Of a stretch of DNA of 64,000 bases, positions 50,948-59,834 are shown piece by piece; positions within the stretch are counted from its first letter, which is position 1, and every line of letters starts with the position of its first letter. The stretch spans positions 186,001-250,000 of the forward strand of contig JAVJVP010000015.1 in NCBI GenBank assembly GCA_040221095.1. Reading direction: 5' to 3'. The translations under genes were made by a program, and so were the position numbers. Under the pieces are notes generated by a model. It was not told the DNA's origin. It was given only the letters and a program-made list of their open reading frames with translations, and ran no database searches. This DNA is from UBA1479 sp040221095 (GTDB lineage Bacteria; Pseudomonadota; Alphaproteobacteria; Rhodospirillales; Casp-alpha2).

Positions 50948-53145
50948 TATCCGGCTTTTCGTTCTACAAATCGGAGCCGCAAGGCATTGAGCGTCACCAG
51001 GATGGAACTGGATGACATGGCGATGGCCGCGACCAATGGCGTGGCGTATCCCGCGACCGCCAGCGGCACGGCGATTACATTATACATGAACGCCAGGGCA
51101 AAATTTTGTTTCACCATCGATGTTGATCTGCGAGCGAGCGAAATCGCATCAACGACTGCGGATAGGCTCTGCCCCTGGAAGACGAAATCGGCTGCCGACT
51201 GAGAAATATCCGCGCCCGTAGCCGGTGACATGGAGGCATGCCCGGCCGCCAGGGCCGGTGCGTCATTCAAGCCGTCACCGACCATCAATACTTTGCGGCC
51301 CTGTATCGCCAATCCCGATAGATGTTTCACTTTTTCGTCCGGCGTCAAATTGGCGCGCCAGGATGCGATGTTCAGCCGGTCCGCGACAACACGCACCACG
51401 TCGGCTCGATCCCCGGACAACATGGAAACACCCAAACCCATCGCCTGTAGCCTTGCGACCGTTTCTTCCGCATCAGGTCTCAACTGATCGGCGAAGGTGA
51501 ACCGAATTGGGAGCCCCCCCTCTTCGGAATACCAAACTTCCGGCCCCCCCGAACCGCGATCTTCATAGCCGGCAACACCTACCCATTCCTGTTTCCCCAG
51601 CTTCGCGGAATGCCCATTAATCATCCCTTCAAGACCAAATCCTGGCTGCTCGATTACCTGGTCAACCTTGACCGTCGCTGGCAGTGGCGCGCTGGAAGCC
51701 AGGGCTTGCGCCAGTGGATGACGGCTTTTGGCAGCCAGCGCAGCCGCTCGGGAGAGTATTTCAGGCGGGAGTTCATCTGCGTTGGTTAAAACCGGAGCCC
51801 CAATGGTCAGGGTCCCGGTTTTATCAAAGACCACCTCATCAACCTGGAAGAGGCGTTCCAATCCATCGCCGCTTTTTAAAAGAATACCTTTTGCCATCAA
51901 TCGGCCTGAGGCAACGACCTGAACCACCGGCACGGCCAAGCCCAATGCACATGGGCAAGTGATGATCAGGGTCGCAATGGCGATCAGCAGGGCATATTCC
52001 CATCCGGCACCGGAAACGAGCCATCCCACAAAGGCTAGGCCCGCCACGATATGGACAGCCGGCGCATATATTCGGGCGGCCCGGTCGGCAAGCCGGACAT
52101 ACCGCGCGCGCCCCTGTTCGGCCGCCTCCATCAGGCGGACAATTTCAGCCAACAGCGTATCTTCGCCAACGGCCGTCACACGCACCAGAACGGGAGCGCC
52201 CAGATTGACGGTCCCGGCGTGAACCGTCGCGCCAGGTGCGACCGATTGCGGCACGCTTTCCCCGGTGATCAGGGCCGCATCCAGTTCCGTTTCACCGTCT
52301 ATGATCTCACCATCCGCCGGAAGCCGTTCACCACTTGCGACCTGAACAACCACCCCCGGTGCAAGCTGATCAACCTCACAGTCCATCTGCATCCCGTCAT
52401 CAGTAACAACCACGGCGCGCCCGGCCCGAAGACCTAAAAGGCGCGTCGCCACGGACCTTGCTTTTGACCGCGCTCGATGATCCAAGTAACGCCCGATCAA
52501 CAGAAAAAACAGCAAAGTCACCGAGGCATCGAAATAGGCGTGTTCTGCCCCCTTCGCGGTTTGTTGGACGCTCATCCCGACGGCCAATAGCACCGCCAGT
52601 GAAATGGGTACATCCATGTTCAAGGAACGTGTCCGTAAGGCGGTGGCAGCGGATCGGAAGAATGGCATTCCGGCATAGCCCACCGCCGGCAAGGCAATCA
52701 TGGCCGAGAGCCAATGGAAAAGCGTGCGCGTTGTATCATCCATGCCCGAGAAATGCCCGGACCAGACAGAGACACTCAACAACATCACATTCGCGGCCGC
52801 GAACCCCGCGACGGCCATAGCTTTCAGAAGTGTTTTCTCTTCACGGTCGCCCTCTGCCGCCAATTTATCTGCGTCGAACGAACGAGTTGGGAACCCCAAC
52901 CCGGTGACAAGGTCGGCGACGGTCTCGGGTGTGATTTGCTCAGGGACAAGAGATACCCGCAAGCGTTTGGTTGAAAGATTGACTCTGGCTTCTAGGATGC
53001 CCGGCGTGGTGCGCAGGGTGTTCTCGATTTTCTTGATGCAGCCGGCGCAATGAATTTTCTCGACCATAAAATGGCAGCTTTCTTTCTCTGCCACACCTTC
53101 GCTAAAAAATTCCGATAGTTGCTCTCGGGGGGTCACAACGTTCAT
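50947..53145 (-). CDS. ccoI: Copper-exporting P1B-type ATPase CcoI/FixI
   Basis: A 732-residue heavy-metal P-type ATPase that supplies copper for cbb3 assembly. The N-terminal metal-binding domain has CAGC at C33/C36. Further on are the transmembrane CPC in TCPCALGLAVP, the phosphorylation loop DKTGT (in VVFDKTGTLTIGAPV) and GDGLNDAPALAAGHASMS near the C-terminus. Eight transmembrane segments are expected. It overlaps ccoH by four bases and precedes ccoS with a one-base overlap. Confidence 0.94.
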   Translation of the reverse strand: MNVVTPREQLSEFFSEGVAEKESCHFMVEKIHCAGCIKKIENTLRTTPGILEARVNLSTKRLRVSLVPEQITPETVADLVTGLGFPTRSFDADKLAAEGDREEKTLLKAMAVAGFAAANVMLLSVSVWSGHFSGMDDTTRTLFHWLSAMIALPAVGYAGMPFFRSAATALRTRSLNMDVPISLAVLLAVGMSVQQTAKGAEHAYFDASVTLLFFLLIGRYLDHRARSKARSVATRLLGLRAGRAVVVTDDGMQMDCEVDQLAPGVVVQVASGERLPADGEIIDGETELDAALITGESVPQSVAPGATVHAGTVNLGAPVLVRVTAVGEDTLLAEIVRLMEAAEQGRARYVRLADRAARIYAPAVHIVAGLAFVGWLVSGAGWEYALLIAIATLIITCPCALGLAVPVVQVVASGRLMAKGILLKSGDGLERLFQVDEVVFDKTGTLTIGAPVLTNADELPPEILSRAAALAAKSRHPLAQALASSAPLPATVKVDQVIEQPGFGLEGMINGHSAKLGKQEWVGVAGYEDRGSGGPEVWYSEEGGLPIRFTFADQLRPDAEETVARLQAMGLGVSMLSGDRADVVRVVADRLNIASWRANLTPDEKVKHLSGLAIQGRKVLMVGDGLNDAPALAAGHASMSPATGADISQSAADFVFQGQSLSAVVDAISLARRSTSMVKQNFALAFMYNVIAVPLAVAGYATPLVAAIAMSSSSILVTLNALRLRFVERKAG

Positions 53146-53654
53146 TTGACACCTCCCAAGGTTTGCAGATCATGGGTCATGCGGTAGGCGCTTTCCGACC
53201 CGCCCGTTGCCGTCAAATCAAGACGCCAACGGCCAAGTGCAGGCAACCGAACCAACGCCATATAGTGCCCGGCACTGTTTGGTGTTAGCGTCAGTGAAAG
53301 GCGTGTCCCGTCGCCCACCGGGCGGAATAGTTCAGCTAACACCTTAAGCCCTGAAACCGGCCCGTCAGGCCCCTTGATACTGACCGAAAGAACACGTCCT
53401 TTGGGCGTGTCGGCGCCGAGATGGACTCGGCTTTTCCAACCGAGTTCGTTCTGAGCCGATGCACCCGCCAACACTTTGTTATAGGAAAGCCCCTCGTCAT
53501 AAGCACGGTTCGTCGTTAGTCCTGGCCAGGTATCCAGCGCCAAGAATATGAACACCGCATTCACCGCCGAAATCACGGCAAAGAAGGCGACCATCCAGAT
53601 AAAAAAACGACGGCCGGTGATAGGACCTGAAAACGTGCGGGAAATAAGGTTCAT
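53142..53654 (-). CDS. ccoH: CcoH/FixH, cbb3 oxidase assembly protein
   Basis: A 170-residue membrane-anchored protein with one N-terminal helix (FIWMVAFFAVISAVNAVFIF) and a periplasmic domain containing GLTTNRAYDEGLSYNKVLAG, the FixH signature. The family is a stable assembly subunit of the cbb3 oxidase that interacts with CcoN. It overlaps ccoG and ccoI by four bases each, so the block is a single coupled transcript. The rest of the sequence (GRWRLDLTATGGSESAYRMT) is also family-typical. Confidence 0.9.
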   Translation of the reverse strand: MNLISRTFSGPITGRRFFIWMVAFFAVISAVNAVFIFLALDTWPGLTTNRAYDEGLSYNKVLAGASAQNELGWKSRVHLGADTPKGRVLSVSIKGPDGPVSGLKVLAELFRPVGDGTRLSLTLTPNSAGHYMALVRLPALGRWRLDLTATGGSESAYRMTHDLQTLGGVK

Positions 53655-55132
53655 CGCGCTGGTCCTCTGAATTGTCCTTTATAAGCAGCCGTCTGTCCGG
53701 TGTTGATTTCCTGCAAAAGAAACTGGATATCGGCGGATTGAGCCGTCAATGCGCCCGGCGGAACCGTCACCAATAATCGAAAGGCGGCAAGTCGGTCCGG
53801 CTTCACGGTGAAGAACGGGGTAGGCGATTCACCCAGATCTTCCGACCCCACTACTTTCAAGGTCACACCCGGAAGACCCGAAGCGGAAAGCGTCAACGTG
53901 CGCTGTTCACGGGCCTTGTTCAAAATTTTGAAGGTATATCCGTTGCGGATACTACCGTCGGCCAAAACGGTAAAGAGCGGATTACGGTCATGCAGGACGT
54001 TGATGTCCAAATCCTCACGGGTCAGCAGAAGATAGACCATGCCCAAACCGATAAGCGACCAAAGGAAGAAATAGATCACCGTACGCGGGCGGAACAGACG
54101 CAGGCGTGTTTCCTGCCCCCGCTGGCGCCGAATATCATTGGCGACAGAATCATAATCAATCAAACCGCGCGGCCGCCCGATTCTGTTCATGACATCATCA
54201 CAAGCATCGATACACAACGCGCAGGTAATGCATTCCATTTGCTGACCGTCGCGGATATCAATGCCCATGGGACAGGCTGCGACGCAGGCATTGCAATCGA
54301 TGCAATCTCCCCGTGCTGACCAGTCCGCGTTCTTGCTAAAGGGCTGCCGTGGCTCCCCCCGATCTTCCCGGTAAGTAACGGTCAAGCTTTCTTCATCCAT
54401 CATCGCCGCCTGAATGCGCGGCCAGGGGCACATGTAGGTGCAAACCTGTTCACGCATCAAACCGCCCAGAACGAAGGTCGTAAACGTCAAAACGCCGACC
54501 GTTGCATAGGCGATGGATGCTGCATTCAAGGTGAACAGGTCGCGGAACAACGTCGGCGCGTCAGCGAAATAGAAAACCCAGGCACCACCGGTTCCTGCGG
54601 CGATTACCAGCCAGATCGCATACTTGGCAGTACGTTTGAGGGCTTTGGACGCAGAAAAAGGTGCCTTATCGAGGCGGATGCGGGCGGAACGATCCCCCTC
54701 GACAAAACGTTCGACCCAGATGAACAGATCCGTCCAAACAGTCTGTGGACAGGAATAGCCGCACCAAGCGCGACCGACTGCGCTGGTCACTAAAAACAGG
54801 CCGAGCCCCGCCATGATCAAAAGCCCGGCGATATAGAAAAATTCTTGCGGCCAAATTTCGATGAAGAAGAAATAAAACCGGTGATGAGCAAAGTCGATCA
54901 GAACGGCTTGATCCGGCGCGCCCGCTCCCCGGTCCCAACGCAGCCACGGTGTCACGTAATAAATGCCGAGCGTCACCGCCATGACCCACCATTTGAAGGT
55001 TCGGAAGAAACCGAACACCCGTTTCGGGTGGATCTTTTTTCGGGGCGCGTAAAGCGGCGGGCGCTCGCCCTTTTTATTGACGGCTTCGACGTCTATCCGC
55101 TGCGGTTGCTGATGATCGGCGATGTCCAGCAT
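53651..55132 (-). CDS. ccoG: CcoG/FixG, Fe-S cupric reductase for cbb3 assembly
   Basis: A 493-residue polyferredoxin membrane protein. It has several transmembrane helices in the N-terminal half, GYSCPQTVWTDLFIWVER, and two [4Fe-4S] ferredoxin motifs: CIDCNACVAACPMGID and CITCALCIDACDDVMN. A C-terminal Ig-like periplasmic domain (residues about 370-490) follows. FixG/CcoG reduces Cu(II) to Cu(I) for the oxidase. It follows ccoP by 28 bp and overlaps ccoH by four. Confidence 0.94.
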   Translation of the reverse strand: MLDIADHQQPQRIDVEAVNKKGERPPLYAPRKKIHPKRVFGFFRTFKWWVMAVTLGIYYVTPWLRWDRGAGAPDQAVLIDFAHHRFYFFFIEIWPQEFFYIAGLLIMAGLGLFLVTSAVGRAWCGYSCPQTVWTDLFIWVERFVEGDRSARIRLDKAPFSASKALKRTAKYAIWLVIAAGTGGAWVFYFADAPTLFRDLFTLNAASIAYATVGVLTFTTFVLGGLMREQVCTYMCPWPRIQAAMMDEESLTVTYREDRGEPRQPFSKNADWSARGDCIDCNACVAACPMGIDIRDGQQMECITCALCIDACDDVMNRIGRPRGLIDYDSVANDIRRQRGQETRLRLFRPRTVIYFFLWSLIGLGMVYLLLTREDLDINVLHDRNPLFTVLADGSIRNGYTFKILNKAREQRTLTLSASGLPGVTLKVVGSEDLGESPTPFFTVKPDRLAAFRLLVTVPPGALTAQSADIQFLLQEINTGQTAAYKGQFRGPAR

Positions 55133-55160
55133 GTAATGGACCTGGCCCTTTCTTGGCGGC

Positions 55161-56033
55161 TCACTTTCCGCCGCCCAGTGAGTGGATATAAATCGCCAAT
55201 TGCTTGACCGTCACGTCATCTAAAATTTTACCCCAAGCGGGCATAACGCCCGCACGGCTGTCTTTGATCGTTCTGGTCAACGCCGCTTTGTCTCCGCCGT
55301 ACAACCACAATGAATTGTTCAAGGCCGGAGCCCCCAAGTCGGCGTTACCGGCACCGCCGTCTCCGTGGCAGGCCGCGCAGTTATCGGCATAAACCGATTG
55401 ACCGCGGGCCACTGCGGCGGTGTCCGCCGTTTGGCCGGAAAGAGACAGCACGTAATCTGCGACGTCGCTGATCTGGTCCTTGTTCAAGATTCCATCACGG
55501 CCGAAAGCAGGCATTTCCGATTGCCGCGCATCTTCCGAGTCAGCGTTACGAATGCCGTGGCGAATAGTGTGATAGATCGCATCAATGGTTCCACCCCACA
55601 GCCATTCGTCATCATTCAGGTTCGGGTAGCCGACGAAGCCTTGCGCTCCGGCACCATGACATTGCGAACAGTTGACGTTAAAGACCGATCGACCGCCGGC
55701 CAAGGCGAACTCTCGCAACTTCGTATCCGTGCGGATTTTCTCCAACGAAGCGGCCGCGATCTGTTCCCGCATGCCGGCCTGGGCCGCGTGGGCATCCTTG
55801 ATCGTCTGTTCGATCACAGCCCGGGAAGAATACCCGATCACGCCTTTGGTATGTGACGACACCAAAGGCCAGGCCGGATAGACGATCCAATAGCCCACGG
55901 ACCACACCACCGTTGCCCAGAACACCCACAACCACCAGCGCGGCAACGGGTTGTCCAATTCACGAATACCGTCCCATTCGTGGCCGGTCGTTTCAATCCC
56001 CGAAATTTGGTCGAGTTCACGCTGTCCGGACAT
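55161..56033 (-). CDS. ccoP: cbb3 cytochrome c oxidase dihaem subunit CcoP
   Basis: A 290-residue dihaem c-type subunit with an N-terminal membrane helix (WWLWVFWATVVWSVGYWIVY). The two haem motifs are CSQCH (in NVNCSQCHGAGAQGF) and CAACH (in NCAACHGDGGAG), with distal methionines in the loops EMPAFGRDG and VMPAWGK. It accepts electrons from cytochrome c and hands them to CcoO. The start ATG 56033 has AAGGAGG upstream; the stop of ccoQ lies three bases upstream of that start (54036-56039 stretch). Confidence 0.94.
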   Translation of the reverse strand: MSGQRELDQISGIETTGHEWDGIRELDNPLPRWWLWVFWATVVWSVGYWIVYPAWPLVSSHTKGVIGYSSRAVIEQTIKDAHAAQAGMREQIAAASLEKIRTDTKLREFALAGGRSVFNVNCSQCHGAGAQGFVGYPNLNDDEWLWGGTIDAIYHTIRHGIRNADSEDARQSEMPAFGRDGILNKDQISDVADYVLSLSGQTADTAAVARGQSVYADNCAACHGDGGAGNADLGAPALNNSLWLYGGDKAALTRTIKDSRAGVMPAWGKILDDVTVKQLAIYIHSLGGGK

Positions 56034-56036
56034 GAA

Positions 56037-56186
56037 TTAGTCCTCCTTCAACGGGATTTTGGCGGCATCCTGGAATTTTTTCTTGGACCCCGGATAAAAC
56101 GCGTAGATCAAGACCCCAATAAAAAGAACAACCAGATAAACAAGTCCCCAGGTCTTGGAAAACATCGCGACTTCTTCGAAATTCAT
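56037..56186 (-). CDS. ccoQ: cbb3 oxidase small subunit CcoQ
   Basis: A 49-residue single-helix protein opening MNFEEVAMFSKTWGLVYLVV, then LFIGVLIYAFYPGSKKKFQD and a charged tail ending KIPLKED. The membrane helix followed by AF-x-P-x-x-K-K-x-F is the CcoQ pattern; it stabilises the oxidase. It lies 15 bp after ccoO and three bases before the ccoP start. It is easily missed because of its size. Confidence 0.92.
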   Translation of the reverse strand: MNFEEVAMFSKTWGLVYLVVLFIGVLIYAFYPGSKKKFQDAAKIPLKED

Positions 56187-56201
56187 GATGACTGTCTCCC
56201 T

Positions 56202-56924
56202 CTACCTGAAATTCTCGTCAGCCTTGTAGACCTTGAAATCAACCATGGTGCCCAGGACCTGCAGGTAGGCAATCAAGGCATCCATCTCACTAGGCACCCC
56301 GGGAACGTTATCGAAATTACGGGCCTGGGCACCGGGGTATCGCTTTTTCATGTCTTCCACTCCGGCGGCGTCAGGATCAACCTGCGCCAGGAGGTCAGCC
56401 TTCGCGGCTTTGATCATGGCCTCGTCATAAGGCACGCCGACCATGGCGTTGGCCTTCAGATGATCCATGATGTCGTCAGTCCGCAGTTTCTTCATCAGGA
56501 ACGGATAACCCGGCATGACGCTTTCCGGCACCAAGGACCGGGGATCGATCATGTGGTTCTTGTGCCATTCGTCGGAATACTTGCCGCCGACCCGGGCCAG
56601 GTCCGGCCCGGTCCGCTTCGATCCCCATTGGAACGGATGGTCGTACATGCTTTCCGCCGCCAAGGAATAATGGCCGTAGCGTTCGACCTCGTCCCGGAAC
56701 GGCCGGACCATCTGGCTATGACAGTTGTAACATCCTTCGCGGATGTAAATGTTTCGCCCGGCCAACTCCAATGGCGTATAGGGACGCATCCCCTTGACCT
56801 TTTCGATGGTGCTTTCCAGATAAAACAGCGGCGCGATTTCAACCAGGCCACCGATTGAAACGACAATCAGCGTACCGATCAGCAAGAGGATGGAGTTTCT
56901 TTCAAGCTTTCCGTGATCAAACAT
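56202..56924 (-). CDS. ccoO: cbb3 cytochrome c oxidase monohaem subunit CcoO
   Basis: A protein of about 240 residues with an N-terminal membrane helix (SILLLIGTLIVVSIGGLVEI) and one haem motif CYNCH in REGCYNCHSQMVRPFRDEVE, the CcoO/FixO signature. The axial methionine region is SVMPGYPFLM. The ATG 56922-56924 (MFDHGKLERN) has GAGGAG upstream and is preferred to a start at 56939, which would overlap ccoN by four bases. It links CcoP and the CcoN active site. Confidence 0.94.
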   Translation of the reverse strand: MFDHGKLERNSILLLIGTLIVVSIGGLVEIAPLFYLESTIEKVKGMRPYTPLELAGRNIYIREGCYNCHSQMVRPFRDEVERYGHYSLAAESMYDHPFQWGSKRTGPDLARVGGKYSDEWHKNHMIDPRSLVPESVMPGYPFLMKKLRTDDIMDHLKANAMVGVPYDEAMIKAAKADLLAQVDPDAAGVEDMKKRYPGAQARNFDNVPGVPSEMDALIAYLQVLGTMVDFKVYKADENFR

Positions 56925-56935
56925 GACGGGCCTCC

Positions 56936-58555
56936 TCACGCTTCGGCCGGTTGGCCGTGAAGGGCCGTTTCATAAGGTTGTTCATTTCGGATTTTGCCCC
57001 GCGTGGTCTGATAAACGTTCCAGGCCATGACCAAAGCACCGGCGACATAAAGCGCGCCGCCCAATGCCCGAATGACATAGAACGGGTGCATGGCCTCCAC
57101 CGTTTCGGCAAACGAATACTCAAGGAAGCCGAGGCTGTCGTACGCCCGCCACATCAGGCCCTGCATGATGCCCGAAACCCACATGGCGGCGGCATAGATA
57201 ACGATACCCACGGTCGCCAGCCAGAAATGAACGGAAACCAAGCGCAATGAATAGAGCCGTTCCCGGTTCCACATCTTGGGTGCCAGGAAATAGATCGCGC
57301 CAAACGACACCATGCCGACCCAACCGAGGGCACCGGAATGCACATGCCCAATGGTCCAATCGGTGTAGTGGCTAAGCGCGTTGACCGCTTTGATGGACAT
57401 CAGCGGCCCTTCGAACGTGGACATACCGTAGAACGCGATGGAAATTGCCATCATGCGCAATACGGGGTCGGTGCGCAGCTTGTCCCAAGCACCAGACATC
57501 GTCATCAGGCCGTTGATCATGCCGCCCCAACTGGGCATCCACAGCATGATGGAAAAAGTCATGCCCAAGGTCTGTGCCCAATCGGGCAGAGCCGTATAAT
57601 GAAGATGGTGCGGCCCGGCCCAGATATAGAGGAATATCAACGACCAAAAATGGACAATGGACAACCGATAGGAATAGACCGGCCGATCCGCTTGTTTCGG
57701 CACATAGTAATACATGATGCCGAGAAACCCTGCGGTCAGGAAGAACCCGACCGCGTTATGGCCGTACCACCATTGAGTCAGGGCATCTTGAACCCCGGCG
57801 AATATAGGATAGCTCTTGGCTGACCCGAAACTGACCGGCACCGCGAGGTTGTTCACGATGTGCAGCAAGGCGACGGTCACGATGAAGGCCAGATAGAACC
57901 AATTTGCCACGTAGATGTGCGGTTCCTTGCGCTTCCAGATCGTGCCGAGGAACACCAGCAGATAGACCACCCAGACCATGGTCAACCACAGGTCCACATA
58001 CCATTCGGGCTCGGCGTATTCCTTACTTTGCGTCACGCCGAATACATATCCCGTCGCGGCAAGAACGATAAATAACTGGTAGCCCCAGAACACGAACCAG
58101 GGCGCCAGCCCACCGGCGAGTCGCGCCTGACAGGTGCGCTGCACCACATGGAATGACGTCATCATCAGCGCGTTTCCGCCGAACGCGAATATCACGGCAG
58201 AGGTATGCAGTGGTCGCAAGCGACCAAAATTGGTCCAAGGAAGATCGAAATTCAGAACTGGAAATGCCAGCTGCAACGCGATAACCAAACCGACGGAAAA
58301 ACCGATCACTCCCCAAAAGGTCGTCGCAATGACGCCCGCCTTGATGACGTCGTCATTGTAATTGATAGCGCTTGCATCCCCGGCGGCCGGACCGCCCGCA
58401 TTGCCGTCACGGGAAATTACCCAGAACGCTGCGGCCACACAGGCGACAGTGAGCAACAACCCGTGACCGTAAAGGATGTCATCGGTTGCTCCCCCGGCCA
58501 CGAACAGACCAAGCAGTGCACCCATGATCAGGAGGATCAAAATGGGGAGCTTCAT
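56936..58555 (-). CDS. ccoN: cbb3 cytochrome c oxidase catalytic subunit CcoN
   Basis: A 539-residue haem-copper oxidase subunit with twelve or more transmembrane helices and high O2 affinity in its family. Ligand-bearing blocks include PLHTSAVIFAFGGNALMMTS, the CuB/haem b3 region YGHNAVGFFLTAGFLGIMYY (with the catalytic Tyr in YYYVPKQADRPVYSYR), WAGPHHLHYTALPDW, and HVHSGALGWVGMVSFGAIY. It is the first gene of ccoNOQPGHIS, divergent from a DUF2189 gene, with a perfect FNR palindrome about 110 bp upstream. Confidence 0.96.
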   Translation of the reverse strand: MKLPILILLIMGALLGLFVAGGATDDILYGHGLLLTVACVAAAFWVISRDGNAGGPAAGDASAINYNDDVIKAGVIATTFWGVIGFSVGLVIALQLAFPVLNFDLPWTNFGRLRPLHTSAVIFAFGGNALMMTSFHVVQRTCQARLAGGLAPWFVFWGYQLFIVLAATGYVFGVTQSKEYAEPEWYVDLWLTMVWVVYLLVFLGTIWKRKEPHIYVANWFYLAFIVTVALLHIVNNLAVPVSFGSAKSYPIFAGVQDALTQWWYGHNAVGFFLTAGFLGIMYYYVPKQADRPVYSYRLSIVHFWSLIFLYIWAGPHHLHYTALPDWAQTLGMTFSIMLWMPSWGGMINGLMTMSGAWDKLRTDPVLRMMAISIAFYGMSTFEGPLMSIKAVNALSHYTDWTIGHVHSGALGWVGMVSFGAIYFLAPKMWNRERLYSLRLVSVHFWLATVGIVIYAAAMWVSGIMQGLMWRAYDSLGFLEYSFAETVEAMHPFYVIRALGGALYVAGALVMAWNVYQTTRGKIRNEQPYETALHGQPAEA

Positions 58556-58659
58556 AATGCAGTCTCCGTCAACGCATGGAATGGCTTCAGATCATCGCCG
58601 AGCGAACCGCAAGCCCCGCCCGATTTCATGAAAACTATCGCGAATTTCGCACCTGCAAC

Positions 58660-58673
58660 TTGATCTAGATCAA
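58660..58673. promoter_or_regulatory. Perfect palindromic FNR box between ccoN and the DUF2189 gene
   Basis: TTGATCTAGATCAA is a perfect 14-bp palindrome with both FNR half-sites. For ccoN, transcription starting about 41 bp away places TAGTTT (58632-58637 on minus) at -10, with a leader of about 70 bases. The same box could serve the divergent DUF2189 gene. Confidence 0.75.
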
Positions 58674-58766
58674 TCGTTGACTTTTGGACGGATGGTTTAC
58701 TTGGGATATGCAGAGAGAACTTGGGTATCGGATCAGAAATCTGCCGGGGTGGGAGAGATTTGGGAC

Positions 58767-59558
58767 ATGCAGATTGAGGAACATAGACACCCGCCGAAAC
58801 CACCCCAGGTAGCGGTCGCAACTTACACGGATGTAAAAGAAGCATTACTGGCTGGGCTGCGCGACATCCGAACGCGGCCAGGGCTCAGTCTTTTTTTTGG
58901 TTTGGCCTATGCCGTGATCGGCGGCGTTTTGTTGTCCGGTCTTTTGGTGTTCGATCAAATTTGGATCGTGATCTCGGCCGGCGTGGGATTTCCCCTGGTC
59001 GCCCCGTTTTTGGCCGCCGGACTCTACGAAATGTCACGGCGTTTGAAATGCGGGGAGCCATTCACCTCGACAGACATTTTCCTGGTCATTTTCAACCAGC
59101 GCCGCCGGGAATTCGGCTGGATGGCCTTCATCATGCTCTTCGTATTCTGGATGTGGGCCTATCAGGTCCGTATTCTGTTCGCGATTTTTCTGCAAAATCA
59201 GCCCATCCGCTCGATCGAAAGCCTTCTCACGGCCGTCTTAACCACGGGCGACGGCGCCGGGTTTCTGATTGTCGGCACGATCGTTGGTGCAATCCTGGCG
59301 ACGATCCTGTTTTCCCTGACGGTGATCTCAATGCCGCTGCTTATAGATCGAGACGTTGATTTCGTCACCGCCATGATCACCAGCGTAAAGACGGTTCAAA
59401 AAAGCCCGGTTGTCATGCTGGGCTGGGGGGTGATTGTGGGTGCATCAACCCTGCTCGCCATCTTGCCGGGGTTTCTTGGGGTTATCATTGTCTTTCCCAT
59501 TCTCGGCCATGCTTCCTGGCATCTGTATGAACGGCTGGTCGCAACGATTGAAAAATAG
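58767..59558 (+). CDS. DUF2189 multi-pass membrane protein
   Basis: A protein of about 263 residues with about six transmembrane helices: LSLFFGLAYAVIGGVLLSGL, IWIVISAGVGFPLVAPFLAA, FGWMAFIMLFVFWMWAYQV, GTIVGAILATILFSLTVISM and GVIVGASTLLAILPGFLGVI, plus the end of the chain. These proteins occur next to cytochrome oxidase genes in alphaproteobacteria, and their role is not established. The ATG 58767 has GGGAGAG upstream; an open frame extends to 58677 with no support. It shares the FNR box region with ccoN, so co-induction at low oxygen is likely. Confidence 0.82.
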   Translation: MQIEEHRHPPKPPQVAVATYTDVKEALLAGLRDIRTRPGLSLFFGLAYAVIGGVLLSGLLVFDQIWIVISAGVGFPLVAPFLAAGLYEMSRRLKCGEPFTSTDIFLVIFNQRRREFGWMAFIMLFVFWMWAYQVRILFAIFLQNQPIRSIESLLTAVLTTGDGAGFLIVGTIVGAILATILFSLTVISMPLLIDRDVDFVTAMITSVKTVQKSPVVMLGWGVIVGASTLLAILPGFLGVIIVFPILGHASWHLYERLVATIEK

Positions 59559-59646
59559 GGTGTTATCGGAATCAACACAAACTTCGGAACGCCCGCCGGA
59601 CGCCCGGCGAACGCGGTCATAATACGCTAATCTAAATAAGGAAAAA

Positions 59647-59722
<76 letters not shown>

Positions 59723-59834
59723 GCACCACGTATGGAGGGCGGGGTTTTAGCAAGCTTGGCCGGCTTTGTCGAGGCGAAGTGACGCCCCCGGGGAGGAATT
59801 GTCGGAAAGCCCGGAAAGGCGCGGGCGGGCGGGC

